A stretch of DNA of 64,000 bases from the NCBI GenBank assembly GCA_016874715.1, contig VGTK01000001.1:90039-154038 (forward strand), written 5' to 3'. Positions 8,266 through 17,405 of this stretch are shown piece by piece; the first letter of the stretch is position 1, and each line of letters opens with the position of its first letter. Made by a program: the position numbers and the translations under genes. Source of the stretch: Deltaproteobacteria bacterium (GTDB taxonomy: Bacteria; Desulfobacterota; Binatia; UBA12015). Below the pieces are notes generated by a model that ran no database searches, was not told where the DNA came from, and saw only the letters and a program-made list of their open reading frames with translations.

Positions 8266-9339
8266 ATGAATCGCGTAGTTCGAACCTCCCTCCGGCTCCT
8301 TCTGGCGATAGCTTGCATCGTCGCGGCAGCGCCGAACGCGGGAGCGGTCCAGTCGAGTGGATCGATCCAGCTCATCCCCTCGAAGCAGACGGCGATCGCC
8401 CAGGAGGAGTCGTTCAATGTCGACGTCTTCTTCACGAACACGAGCAGCCACACGCCGCCGCAGGGCCTCCTTTCCGTGCCCGCGACGGTGACGGGTCCGA
8501 TCACCATCGACCTGGGCTGCGTGGACTGCAGCTGCTCGCAGCAGAACACCGCGGCGCTCATGTTCGTTCCCGGAGCGCAGGCCGGGTGCAACTTGAAGGG
8601 CGCCGGAGTCGCCGGCTGCGCCGCGGGGCTTCCGGGTGAGGTTCTGATCAACCTCGACCCGGCGGGTGTGAACGCCCCCAATGCGACCCCCGTGTTCCTC
8701 GCGCAGATCACTCTCAAGAACACGCTGCCGGAGCTGCCGGTCCTCGGGATCCGTGCCGGCACGAGCGTCTGCTCGGTCAAGGCGTGCGTGACGCCGCCCA
8801 ACCAGCAGTGTGCGTTCTGCTCGGCGGAGGGCTGCACGTTCGTCGCCGGCGTCTCGCCGCAGCAGGATCTGCTGCGCTGCAAGCACTCCTGCTTCAACCA
8901 GGTGAACTTCACCAACGGGTTCGACGCGTACATCTTCCAGGGTGTGCTGATCGAGGACGACGCGAACTTCAACCCGGCGACGGAGTCGTTCAGGCTGGAG
9001 CTGTCGCGCCCCGGGTTCCCGCCGCTGGTGTCGATCAACGTTCCGGGCATCCCGCAGACCGCCGTGGACACCTGGCAGCTGAACGGCCCCGGCAACCAGA
9101 ACACGGCCGGCATCGACCTGATCAAGATCACGCGCCAGACGGGTGTCGGCTGCCAGAACAGCTTCCGCGTCACGGTCCGCTTCTACGGGAACCTCAACAG
9201 CCTGCAGGGTAACGACGACCCGACGCTCCGCACGTTGATCCAGTTCGACGGCGGGACTCCGTTCGTGAACGAGGAGCCTTGGCAGCGCCTGCAGAGCGGC
9301 AACCTCCGCAACGACATCGAAATCGTCTCGGCTTGCTGA
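8266..9339 (+). CDS. Cysteine-rich secreted protein of unknown function
   Basis: 357 residues from ATG 8266, with an ideal AGGAG site 8 bases upstream. A signal peptide ends at GAVQ near residue 28. The mature part holds about 15 cysteines, many in pairs such as CVDCSC, CAFC and CKHSC, so several disulfides or a metal site are likely in the exported protein. The first half has alternating beta character reminiscent of cohesin-like adhesion modules, without a firm match. It is a single-gene unit with its own promoter and a very strong terminator, which suggests high expression. I do not recognise the family. Confidence 0.8.
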   Translation: MNRVVRTSLRLLLAIACIVAAAPNAGAVQSSGSIQLIPSKQTAIAQEESFNVDVFFTNTSSHTPPQGLLSVPATVTGPITIDLGCVDCSCSQQNTAALMFVPGAQAGCNLKGAGVAGCAAGLPGEVLINLDPAGVNAPNATPVFLAQITLKNTLPELPVLGIRAGTSVCSVKACVTPPNQQCAFCSAEGCTFVAGVSPQQDLLRCKHSCFNQVNFTNGFDAYIFQGVLIEDDANFNPATESFRLELSRPGFPPLVSINVPGIPQTAVDTWQLNGPGNQNTAGIDLIKITRQTGVGCQNSFRVTVRFYGNLNSLQGNDDPTLRTLIQFDGGTPFVNEEPWQRLQSGNLRNDIEIVSAC

Positions 9340-9345
9340 GCGCCT

Positions 9346-9366
9346 GACGGCCCTCCGAGGGCCGTC
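9346..9366 (+). terminator. Upstream hairpin after the cysteine-rich gene
   Basis: GACGGCCCT (9346-9354) pairs with AGGGCCGTC (9358-9366) around a 3-base loop, just before the main terminator. It may assist termination or protect the 3' end. Confidence 0.5.
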
Positions 9367-9372
9367 CCAACC

Positions 9373-9408
9373 GAGGGGGTGACCGGTTCGTCCGGTCACC
9401 CCCTCTTT
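9373..9408 (+). terminator. Strong intrinsic terminator
   Basis: A perfect 14-bp stem (9373-9386 with 9392-9405), loop TTCGT, is followed by CTTTCGTTTC. This is the best rho-independent terminator seen here and ends the cysteine-rich protein transcript. Confidence 0.85.
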
Positions 9409-9853
9409 CGTTTCGGCGACCGCCGCGGCAGCGCGCATGCGCGGCGCCGCGGTTGTCGCCATCCGACTCGCATCGCCCTCCGCCGCGCGAGGCGGCACGG
9501 CGCCGCTCTAATTCTTTTCCTGACGCCCCGGGGGGCGTGCGCGTCGCGCGCGCCAGGCCCCCGCCGGAAGATCGCGTCCGCGTCCGGCAACTCGTTGCCG
9601 GTCTGCCACCGAATTGGCGAGGCGCCGCATCGCGGCCGTCCCGCCTCTCGCGCGCTCTTCGTCCGAAAAAAGCCGCGCCGTCGCTCGCCGTCGAGTCGGG
9701 CTCTTCGTCGATGCCGCACCACCAGCCGCGTTGGCAGACACGTCACAGGTCATGCTCGATCAGGGGCTGCGCGTGGCACCGCCATTGCCAGACGATCCTC
9801 CACGGAAGTCTCGACCGAGTCGCTACGGGAAAGCGGCTCCCAGGGGGGGAATC
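9409..9853. other. Long GC-rich gap upstream of the CAP gene
   Basis: About 445 bases without a supported gene. Open frames here have no start signals or recognisable composition. The promoter of the CAP-domain gene must lie in it, but I find no convincing -35/-10 pair. Confidence 0.5.
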
Positions 9854-11233
9854 ATGCGGTGGTTGCCGGAAGGAGGGCCTTCGGAGCGCCTACGAGTCTG
9901 CTGCGCCGGCGCGCTTGCGCTGACGCTCGGCATGGCGCTGAACGCTGCAGCGGCACTCGGCGCGTACGCGCCGGACGCCGACGAGCTCGCGCTGCTCGCG
10001 CTCTGCAACGAGTCGCGGGCGGCAGCGGGGCTGCGCCCGCTCGTGTGGCACAACGGGCTCGGCGAGGCGGCCCGGGCGCACAGCACCGACATGGCAGAGC
10101 GCGACTGCTACCAGCACAACTCCTGCAACGGGCAGTCCTGGAGCACCCGCATCGGCAGGTACTATCCGTCGTACTTCGCTCTCGGTGAGAACATCAACCT
10201 CGGCAGCAGCGATCCACGCTCGCTGCACGACGGCTGGATGTCGAGCCCCGGGCATCGCGCGAACATCCTCGGCCCCTTCTCCGAGTTCGGAGCGGGAATC
10301 GCGCTGGGCGAAACCAACTTCGGGATGTGGGCGTACGCCACGGAGGACTTCGGCGACCGCGGCGCCGTCTCCCCGTCGTCGATCCCGTCGTTGCCGTCGG
10401 GCGGCATCGCGCCGCGGATCGGCGGCGGCGAGGGCCGCGACCTGGTCGTCAACTACTACCACCACAACGGCGGGGCGCCGCATTCGGTGCGCGCGCTCGT
10501 CGGCACGTCGTGCGTCAACCTCTCGAAGACCGCGGGCTCGGCCGCCAACGGCTCCTACGGCACGACCCGGACGTTCACCGGCAGCGGGTGCGTCCCGGTC
10601 GTCTTCGAGGCCATCCGTTCCGATGGCGTACGGGTCCGCTGGCCGCAGAATTCGGCGGTCCTCGTCGGCGTCGGTGCCGGCGGCCTCTACTGCGCCGAGA
10701 CGACCACCGCGGTTCCGACCCAGGACTGCGGCGGACCGAACGTCAACCCGTCGCCGACACCCTCACCGGCCCCAACGCCGGCTCCGACACCCACCGAGGA
10801 CCCGACCGGCCTCGGCAAGATGCGGGTCGCGCTCAAGCCGGGCAAGGGCGACGCGAGCGAGGGCGTGGTGCAGATCTCGGCCAAGCTGCCGCGCATCGCG
10901 AACTTCGACCCTGCGTCCGGACCGGTCGTCATCGACCTGTCGTTCGGTCGCGGCGGCGACTGGGAACAGACGCTGCCGCAGCTCTGCGGTGACACCCCGT
11001 GCCTCGTCATCAACAAGAAGGCCAGGGCGTATCGCGCAAAGTACGACGCGAACACGTCGCTCGCCCTCACGCTGGGCCAGGACGGCGCCTGGTCGATGCG
11101 GCTCGTCTCGCGCAAGGAGACGCTCGCCGGTCTCGACGCGGGACCGGTATCGCTCTCCGTGACCATCGACGGACAGACGTTCACCGCCGCGGCCGACGGC
11201 GAGCTGAAGACCAGCGGGCTCTTCGTCGACTGA
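9854..11233 (+). CDS. Secreted CAP-domain (SCP/PR1-like) protein with C-terminal extension
   Basis: 459 residues from ATG 9854 with GGGGGGA just upstream. The signal peptide is residues 1 to about 36. The CAP domain (about 40-170) has the hallmark blocks HSTDMAE, GENI and SPGHRANIL with its conserved His and Glu residues. About 125 residues of unassigned sequence follow, then a Pro/Thr/Ser linker near 297-316, then a 140-residue C-terminal domain with a CGDTPC pair. Bacterial CAP proteins are exported and tied to wall or surface functions; the biochemical role is usually unknown. It stands alone between two gaps. Confidence 0.85.
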   Translation: MRWLPEGGPSERLRVCCAGALALTLGMALNAAAALGAYAPDADELALLALCNESRAAAGLRPLVWHNGLGEAARAHSTDMAERDCYQHNSCNGQSWSTRIGRYYPSYFALGENINLGSSDPRSLHDGWMSSPGHRANILGPFSEFGAGIALGETNFGMWAYATEDFGDRGAVSPSSIPSLPSGGIAPRIGGGEGRDLVVNYYHHNGGAPHSVRALVGTSCVNLSKTAGSAANGSYGTTRTFTGSGCVPVVFEAIRSDGVRVRWPQNSAVLVGVGAGGLYCAETTTAVPTQDCGGPNVNPSPTPSPAPTPAPTPTEDPTGLGKMRVALKPGKGDASEGVVQISAKLPRIANFDPASGPVVIDLSFGRGGDWEQTLPQLCGDTPCLVINKKARAYRAKYDANTSLALTLGQDGAWSMRLVSRKETLAGLDAGPVSLSVTIDGQTFTAAADGELKTSGLFVD

Positions 11234-11350
11234 TCGTCGTCCAGCCTGGATCACGCCGCGAATTCGGGGGGCGGGGGCCGAGCCTCGCCCCCCGATTCAT
11301 CGTCGGGCACCCCGCTTGCGGTCACGGCCCCGGATAGTAGGCAGACCGCC

Positions 11351-12007
11351 GTGCCAGCGACGACCTCGACGCTCTCGGAATGGGAATCGAAGCGCCGGCT
11401 CGCGGCGGCCGGGATCCCGGTCGCACCTGAGCAGCTGTGCGCAGACCCGGCGGCCGCCGTCGCCGCCGCTGCCGAGCTCGGGCTGCCGGTCGCCGTCAAG
11501 CTCTGCGGCCCGGCAATCGCGCACAAGACCGAGCGCGGGCTCGTCCGCCTCGGGCTCCGCGACGCGGAAGCCGTCCGCGCAGCGGCGGGCGAGCTGCTCG
11601 CGGCCGCGCGTCCCGCGGATGGTCCGGTCGAGCTACTGGTCGCCCGGATGGTCACCGGCAAGCGCGAGCTCATCGCCGGCTGCGCCACCGACCCGACGTT
11701 TGGCCGCTGCGTGATGCTCGGCATCGGCGGCATCTTCGCCGAGATCCTCGCCGACGTCGTGTTCCGGCTCGTTCCCCTGTCCCGCACCGACGCCGAGGAG
11801 ATGCTCGACGAGCTCACCTACCGCGCGTGGCTCGGGCCCTTTCGCGGCGAGCCCGCGATCGACCGCGAGCGGCTCGTCGATGTCCTCGTCGGCTTGAGCA
11901 AGGTCGCGGAAGAGGACCCGCAGCTGCGCTCGATCGACGTAAACCCGCTGATCGTCGCCGACGGGGTGCCGATCGCCGTCGACGCGCTCATCGAGGTCGA
12001 GGCATGA
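11351..12007 (+). CDS. ADP-forming acyl-CoA synthetase, beta (ATP-grasp) subunit
   Basis: 218 residues from GTG 11351. The whole length matches the ATP-grasp beta domain of ADP-forming acetate-CoA ligases: E-x-K at the start, VAVKLCGPAIAHKTE, RMVTGKRELIAG, FGIGG-type glycine loop and DVNPL near the end. It overlaps the next gene as ATGA, so the two subunits are coupled 1:1. Together they would interconvert acyl-CoA + ADP + Pi and acid + CoA + ATP. The order beta-alpha in separate genes is a split form of a protein often found fused. Acid specificity is unknown. Confidence 0.87.
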   Translation: MPATTSTLSEWESKRRLAAAGIPVAPEQLCADPAAAVAAAAELGLPVAVKLCGPAIAHKTERGLVRLGLRDAEAVRAAAGELLAAARPADGPVELLVARMVTGKRELIAGCATDPTFGRCVMLGIGGIFAEILADVVFRLVPLSRTDAEEMLDELTYRAWLGPFRGEPAIDRERLVDVLVGLSKVAEEDPQLRSIDVNPLIVADGVPIAVDALIEVEA

Positions 12008-13482
12008 CCGCCACGCCGAACCTCGACCGGTATCGGGCCCTGTTCGAGCCCAAAGGCATCATCGTCGCCGGTGCCTCGAGCCATCCCGGGAAGTTCGGCT
12101 TCGTCGCCGCGCACAACATTCTCGCGCACGGCTATCGCGGGAAGGTCTTCCTCACCAATCGCGAGGGCGGCACCATCCTCGACGAGCAGACCTTGCGCTC
12201 GGTCGATGAGGTACCCGAAGGCGCCGCCGATCTGGTCTTCGTCTGCACGCCGCCCGCGTCGATCCCGGATCTGCTGCGCTCGTGCGCCAGAAAGGGGGTC
12301 ACGGCCGCTTTCGTCAGCTCCGCGGGATTCGGCGAGGCGGGCGAGGAGGGGCTCCGCGCCGAACGCGAGCTCGCTGACCTGTGCGCCGAGCTCGGCATCC
12401 TGCTCGCGGGTCCGAACGGGCAGGGCATCATCTCGACGCCGGTCGGCCTCTGCGCGCAGATCATCGCACCGTACCCACCGGCCGGACGCATCGCGGTCGC
12501 GAGCCAGTCGGGCGGCTTCGTCCAGGCGTTCCTCAACTACGCACGCTCGACCGGCGTTGGCGTGAGCCGCGCGGTGTCGGCCGGCAACTCTGCCGCGACC
12601 AGCGTCGGCGACTACCTCGAGTTCTTCGCGGCCGACCCGGCAACGGACGTGAGCCTGATCTACGTCGAGGGTCTCGCCGACGGGCGGGCCTTCTTCGAGA
12701 AGGCCCGCGCCGCGGCCGCGAAGAAGCCGATCGTCGTGCTCAAGGGCGGCGTCACCGCAGGCGGTGCGCGGGCGGCCGCATCCCACACCGGCGCGCTCGC
12801 CACCAACGACCGCGTGTTCGACGGCATGTGCCGCCAGGCCGGGCTCAGCCGCGCCACGACGGTCGAGGAGGCGTTCGAGATCGCAGCGAGCTTCGCCGTG
12901 CACCCGCTACCGCGTGGCCGGCGCGTGTTCGTGCTGACGACGGCCGGCGGCTGGGGCGTGATCACCGCTGACCGGATCGCACAGTCGCGCGACCTCGAGT
13001 TGCTGCCGTTGCCCGCCGACCTTCGCGCCGCGTTCGACGCGAAGCTGCCGCCACGCTGGAGCCGGAACAACCCTGCAGACCTCGCGGGCAGCGAGACGCG
13101 CGACACCGTCCTCGAGTGCCTCGAGCTCGGCGTCGCCCACGCCGACGTCGACGCGGTCGTGCTGCTCGGCGTCGGCATCCAGTCGAACCTCGGCGATCTC
13201 GAGCGCCGCGGCCGGTTCTACCCGGGCCACGGCCTCGAGCGCATCGTCGAGTACCACGAGCGTCAGGACACCCGGTACGCGAGCGCCGCCGTCGAGCTGT
13301 CGCGCAAGTACGACAAGCCCGTGCTGGTGGCGACGGAGCTCGCCGACACGCAGCCCGGCAACCCCGGCATCGTCAAGCTCAAAGAGCTTGGCGCCTTCGC
13401 CTATCCGTCGTCGCACCAGGCGGCAACGGCGCTCGAGCACCTCTTCCGCTACCGGCGCTGGCGCGACCGGCGCGCGTCCTGA
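12004..13482 (+). CDS. ADP-forming acyl-CoA synthetase, alpha subunit
   Basis: 492 residues from ATG 12004, inside the stop of the beta gene. Residues 15-140 form the CoA-binding Rossmann domain. Two succinyl-CoA ligase-like domains follow, with SHTGALA placing the phosphorylatable histidine at His261. The protein therefore looks catalytically competent with its partner. The last third ends in a basic tail (YRRWRDRR). The stop abuts, with no gap, the stop of miaB on the other strand. Confidence 0.88.
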   Translation: MTATPNLDRYRALFEPKGIIVAGASSHPGKFGFVAAHNILAHGYRGKVFLTNREGGTILDEQTLRSVDEVPEGAADLVFVCTPPASIPDLLRSCARKGVTAAFVSSAGFGEAGEEGLRAERELADLCAELGILLAGPNGQGIISTPVGLCAQIIAPYPPAGRIAVASQSGGFVQAFLNYARSTGVGVSRAVSAGNSAATSVGDYLEFFAADPATDVSLIYVEGLADGRAFFEKARAAAAKKPIVVLKGGVTAGGARAAASHTGALATNDRVFDGMCRQAGLSRATTVEEAFEIAASFAVHPLPRGRRVFVLTTAGGWGVITADRIAQSRDLELLPLPADLRAAFDAKLPPRWSRNNPADLAGSETRDTVLECLELGVAHADVDAVVLLGVGIQSNLGDLERRGRFYPGHGLERIVEYHERQDTRYASAAVELSRKYDKPVLVATELADTQPGNPGIVKLKELGAFAYPSSHQAATALEHLFRYRRWRDRRAS

Positions 13483-14853
<1,371 letters not shown>

Positions 14854-14944
14854 CGGCCTCCCATAGCGAAGCCGGAACACGGCCCGCAACGCGGCTTCCA
14901 CGCCGCCTTGTCTGGGCACGGCGCGTGCAGCTACATGGCGAAGG

Positions 14945-15148
14945 ATGATGCCGGGGAAGCAATTCGACGGAATCGAAGCCTCGCTTCTTCTCTGTCCGCG
15001 CTGCCGTGTCGCCCAGCCGGTCCGAAAGCGCCTGCTGCTTTGCCTCCCGGAGGGCGACAAGTACGAGTTCGTCTGCCAGCGCTGCGGAAGCACGTGCGGG
15101 GACACGATCGAGGAGCCACCGCGACCGACCCGGACGCTGTTCGCATGA
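14945..15148 (+). CDS. Small zinc-ribbon-like protein
   Basis: 67 residues. Six cysteines include CPRC (17-20) and CQRC (44-47) plus Cys33 and Cys51, the spacing of a two-knuckle zinc ribbon. The stop overlaps the next ATG as ATGA, so it is translationally coupled to the cobalamin-binding-type gene, which supports its being real. Two adjacent ATGs (14945, 14948) follow GAAGG very closely, so the exact start is unsure. Function is unknown; possible roles are metal handling or nucleic-acid binding. Confidence 0.68.
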   Translation: MMPGKQFDGIEASLLLCPRCRVAQPVRKRLLLCLPEGDKYEFVCQRCGSTCGDTIEEPPRPTRTLFA

Positions 15149-16089
15149 GCCTGCGGATCGTCTCGCTGCTGCCCAGCGCGACCGAGATCGCGTGCGTGCT
15201 CGGACTGCGCGACGCGCTGGTCGGCGTGTCGCACGAGTGCGACTTTCCGACCGACGTGATCACGCTACCCGTCCTGACCAGCGCCAAGCTCGACGCAGCG
15301 CGACCGAGCGCCGACATCGACCGCGACGTGCGATCGCTGCTCGAAGGCGGCCTCGGCATCTACCGGATCGACGTCGACGCCCTGCGAGCGCTCGAGCCCG
15401 ACCTGATCCTCACGCAGGACCAGTGCGACGTCTGCGCGGTCTCGTTCGGCGACGTGCAGGCGGCAGTGCGAGAGATCGCCAGGCCCGGGACCGAGATCGT
15501 GTCGCTGCGTCCGGGCCACCTCGCGGACGTGTGGCGCGACGTCGAGACCGTCGCCGTGGCGGCCGGGGTCGCGGCCCGGGGCCGCGACGTCGCCGACGCC
15601 CTGCGCGCGCGCGTCGCCGGGCTCGCGGAGCGCACCGCCAGGCTCCCGCGGCCGCGCCTCGCCTGTCTCGAGTGGTTCGCGCCGCTGATGGCGGCGGGAA
15701 ACTGGGTTCCCGAGCTCGCCACGGCTGCAGGCGCAACCTGCGAGCTCGCCGCGGCCGGAGTGCACAGCTCCTGGCTCGACTTCCAGTCGCTGGTCGACGA
15801 CCGACCCGAGGTGCTCTGCGCGATGCCGTGTGGCTTCACGCTGACCCGGACCGTCGCCGAGCTGATCGAGCTGCTGCGCGAGCCGCGCTGGCAGGAAATC
15901 CCCGCGGTGCGCACGGGGCACGTGTTCGCGCTCGACGGCAGCTCCTACTTCAACCGGCCGGGCCCTCGGCTCGCCGACTCGGCGGAGATCCTCGCCGGCC
16001 TCCTGCATCCCGCGGAGTTCGGACACCTCGTGCCTCACGACGCGGTCCTCCGCGTCCCGAGCCACCAAGCCCCGCCGACGAGCGGATAG
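15145..16089 (+). CDS. Cobalamin-binding protein, BtuF-like, without signal peptide
   Basis: 314 residues. It has the periplasmic-binding-protein fold of the BtuF/FhuD class: LLPSATEI at the start, the QDQCDVCAVS segment characteristic of cytosolic cobalamin-binding homologues, a long linking helix, and a second lobe with ECLEWF-type and YFNRPGPR blocks. There is no signal peptide or lipobox, so it is probably cytoplasmic rather than a transporter's binding protein. No btuCD genes are adjacent. It is followed 11 bp later by moaB. The ligand is inferred from family resemblance. Confidence 0.8.
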   Translation: MSLRIVSLLPSATEIACVLGLRDALVGVSHECDFPTDVITLPVLTSAKLDAARPSADIDRDVRSLLEGGLGIYRIDVDALRALEPDLILTQDQCDVCAVSFGDVQAAVREIARPGTEIVSLRPGHLADVWRDVETVAVAAGVAARGRDVADALRARVAGLAERTARLPRPRLACLEWFAPLMAAGNWVPELATAAGATCELAAAGVHSSWLDFQSLVDDRPEVLCAMPCGFTLTRTVAELIELLREPRWQEIPAVRTGHVFALDGSSYFNRPGPRLADSAEILAGLLHPAEFGHLVPHDAVLRVPSHQAPPTSG

Positions 16090-16100
16090 GCGATCCACCC

Positions 16101-16661
16101 ATGAGCCACGGACACGAGCATCGCGAGCCTCGCCACGGGCACGGCTCGAACGACGCGAGCCCGGTCGCGCAGCACCGCTCGCGCAGCAAGCGTCCCGCGC
16201 GCTGCATGGTCATCACCGTCAGCGACACGCGGGACCTAGCGGACGACAGGAGCGGCCAGCGGGCGAGCGACCTGCTGACGGAAGCCGGTCACGTCGTTCG
16301 CACCAGGGAGATCGTCGTCGACGAGCGCGCGGCCATCGCCGCGCTGGTGCGCGCCGCCGTGGCCGACCCGGAGATCGACGCGGTCGTCCTCACGGGCGGC
16401 ACCGGCATCGCGCCGCGCGACGTGACGTACGAGGCGATCGACGAGCTTCTCGACAAGCCGCTGCACGGCTTCGGCGAGCTGTTCCGGAGCCTGTCGTACG
16501 CCGAGATCGGCTCGGCAGCGATGCTGTCGCGCGCGATCGGTGGCGTCGTCGGCAGAACCGTCGTGTTTGCGCTCCCGGGATCCACCAAGGCCGTCGAGCT
16601 CGGCGTGACGAAGCTCATCGCTCCCGAGCTCGGCCACATGATCGGGCTGCTGGCGCCGTGA
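16101..16661 (+). CDS. moaB: Molybdenum cofactor protein MoaB/Mog family with His-rich N-terminus
   Basis: 186 residues from ATG 16101. Residues 1-30 are an extra His-rich, basic segment with five His within the first 15 residues. The MPT-binding domain follows: VSDTRDLADDRSGQ, VLTGGTGIAPRD, and PGS near the C-terminus. The family adenylylates or binds molybdopterin. The His-rich tail is unusual and may bind metal. It overlaps moaD as GTGA and moaE follows, so this is a Moco gene set, without moaA, moaC or moeA in the window. Confidence 0.88.
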   Translation: MSHGHEHREPRHGHGSNDASPVAQHRSRSKRPARCMVITVSDTRDLADDRSGQRASDLLTEAGHVVRTREIVVDERAAIAALVRAAVADPEIDAVVLTGGTGIAPRDVTYEAIDELLDKPLHGFGELFRSLSYAEIGSAAMLSRAIGGVVGRTVVFALPGSTKAVELGVTKLIAPELGHMIGLLAP

Positions 16662-16924
16662 CGGTGCGCGTGCGCTTCTTCGCGTCGCTCCGCGAGCGCC
16701 TGCGTACCAGCGAGACGGCGCGCGACTTGCCGCCCGGAGCGACGGTCGGGGACCTGCTCCAGGCTCTGTACCGCGACTTCCCCGATCTCCCGGGCTCGGG
16801 TCGTGTCTCGGTCGCGGTCAACGCCGAGTACGTCGACTCGCGACACGCGCTGTCCGAGGGCGATGAGGTCGCCCTCATCCCGCCGGTCAGCGGCGGTTGC
16901 CCGGAGGATGCCCGTTCAGCATGA
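16658..16924 (+). CDS. moaD: Molybdopterin synthase small subunit MoaD with residues after Gly-Gly
   Basis: 88 residues from GTG 16658. It has a ubiquitin-like beta-grasp fold: VRVRFFASLRE at the start, a DEVALIPPVSGG end block. In MoaD the Gly-Gly must be the C-terminus, because it is adenylated and then carries the thiocarboxylate. Here eight residues, CPEDARSA, follow before the stop. Processing would be needed, as is known for some MoaD-MoaE fusions, or the extension is tolerated. The next gene is moaE, its partner. Confidence 0.85.
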   Translation: MTVRVRFFASLRERLRTSETARDLPPGATVGDLLQALYRDFPDLPGSGRVSVAVNAEYVDSRHALSEGDEVALIPPVSGGCPEDARSA

Positions 16925-16931
16925 TCGCCCG

Positions 16932-17402
16932 ATGATCCGCCTGACGGCCGAGCCGATCGTGCTCGACGAGGTGCTCGCTTCGGTCGCCGATCCGAAAGCC
17001 GGCGCCGTGGTCGTGTTCATCGGCATGACGCGTGACAACAACGAGGGGCGCGACGTGCACCGCCTCGAGTACGAGGCCTACGCCGGGATGGCAGAGCGCG
17101 AGCTCGCGAAGATCGCCGACGAAGCACGCGGGCGGTGGGGGGTCGCGCGGATCGCCGTGGCGCACCGCACGGGCGTGGTCCCGCTGGGCATGGCGAGCGT
17201 GGTGATCGCGGTCTCGTCGGCACACCGTGGCGACGCCTTCGCCGCGGCACGCTTCGCGATCGACCGTCTCAAGGAGGTCGTCCCCATCTGGAAGAAGGAG
17301 TTCTTCTCGGGTGGCGCCGTGTGGATCGGCGATCAGGCCGGCCGCGAGGGTGTGTGGCAGACCGGCGACGCAGCGGACGAGGACGGCAGCCGCGCCGGGT
17401 GA
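16932..17402 (+). CDS. moaE: Molybdopterin synthase catalytic subunit MoaE
   Basis: 156 residues from ATG 16932, the usual MIRLTxEPI start. An in-frame ATG at 16908 would overlap moaD and sits directly on GGAGG, so is less likely. The FIGMTRDNNEGR block and PIWKKE (the catalytic lysine region) are present, so the enzyme looks intact. It converts precursor Z (cPMP) to molybdopterin with MoaD-thiocarboxylate. It lies 3 bp before mutS2. Confidence 0.92.
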   Translation: MIRLTAEPIVLDEVLASVADPKAGAVVVFIGMTRDNNEGRDVHRLEYEAYAGMAERELAKIADEARGRWGVARIAVAHRTGVVPLGMASVVIAVSSAHRGDAFAAARFAIDRLKEVVPIWKKEFFSGGAVWIGDQAGREGVWQTGDAADEDGSRAG

Positions 17403-17405
17403 GCC

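Noticed and set aside
16090..16100. Molybdenum-cofactor riboswitch before moaB
   Set aside because: The gap is 11 bases, and the upstream gene is coding up to it.
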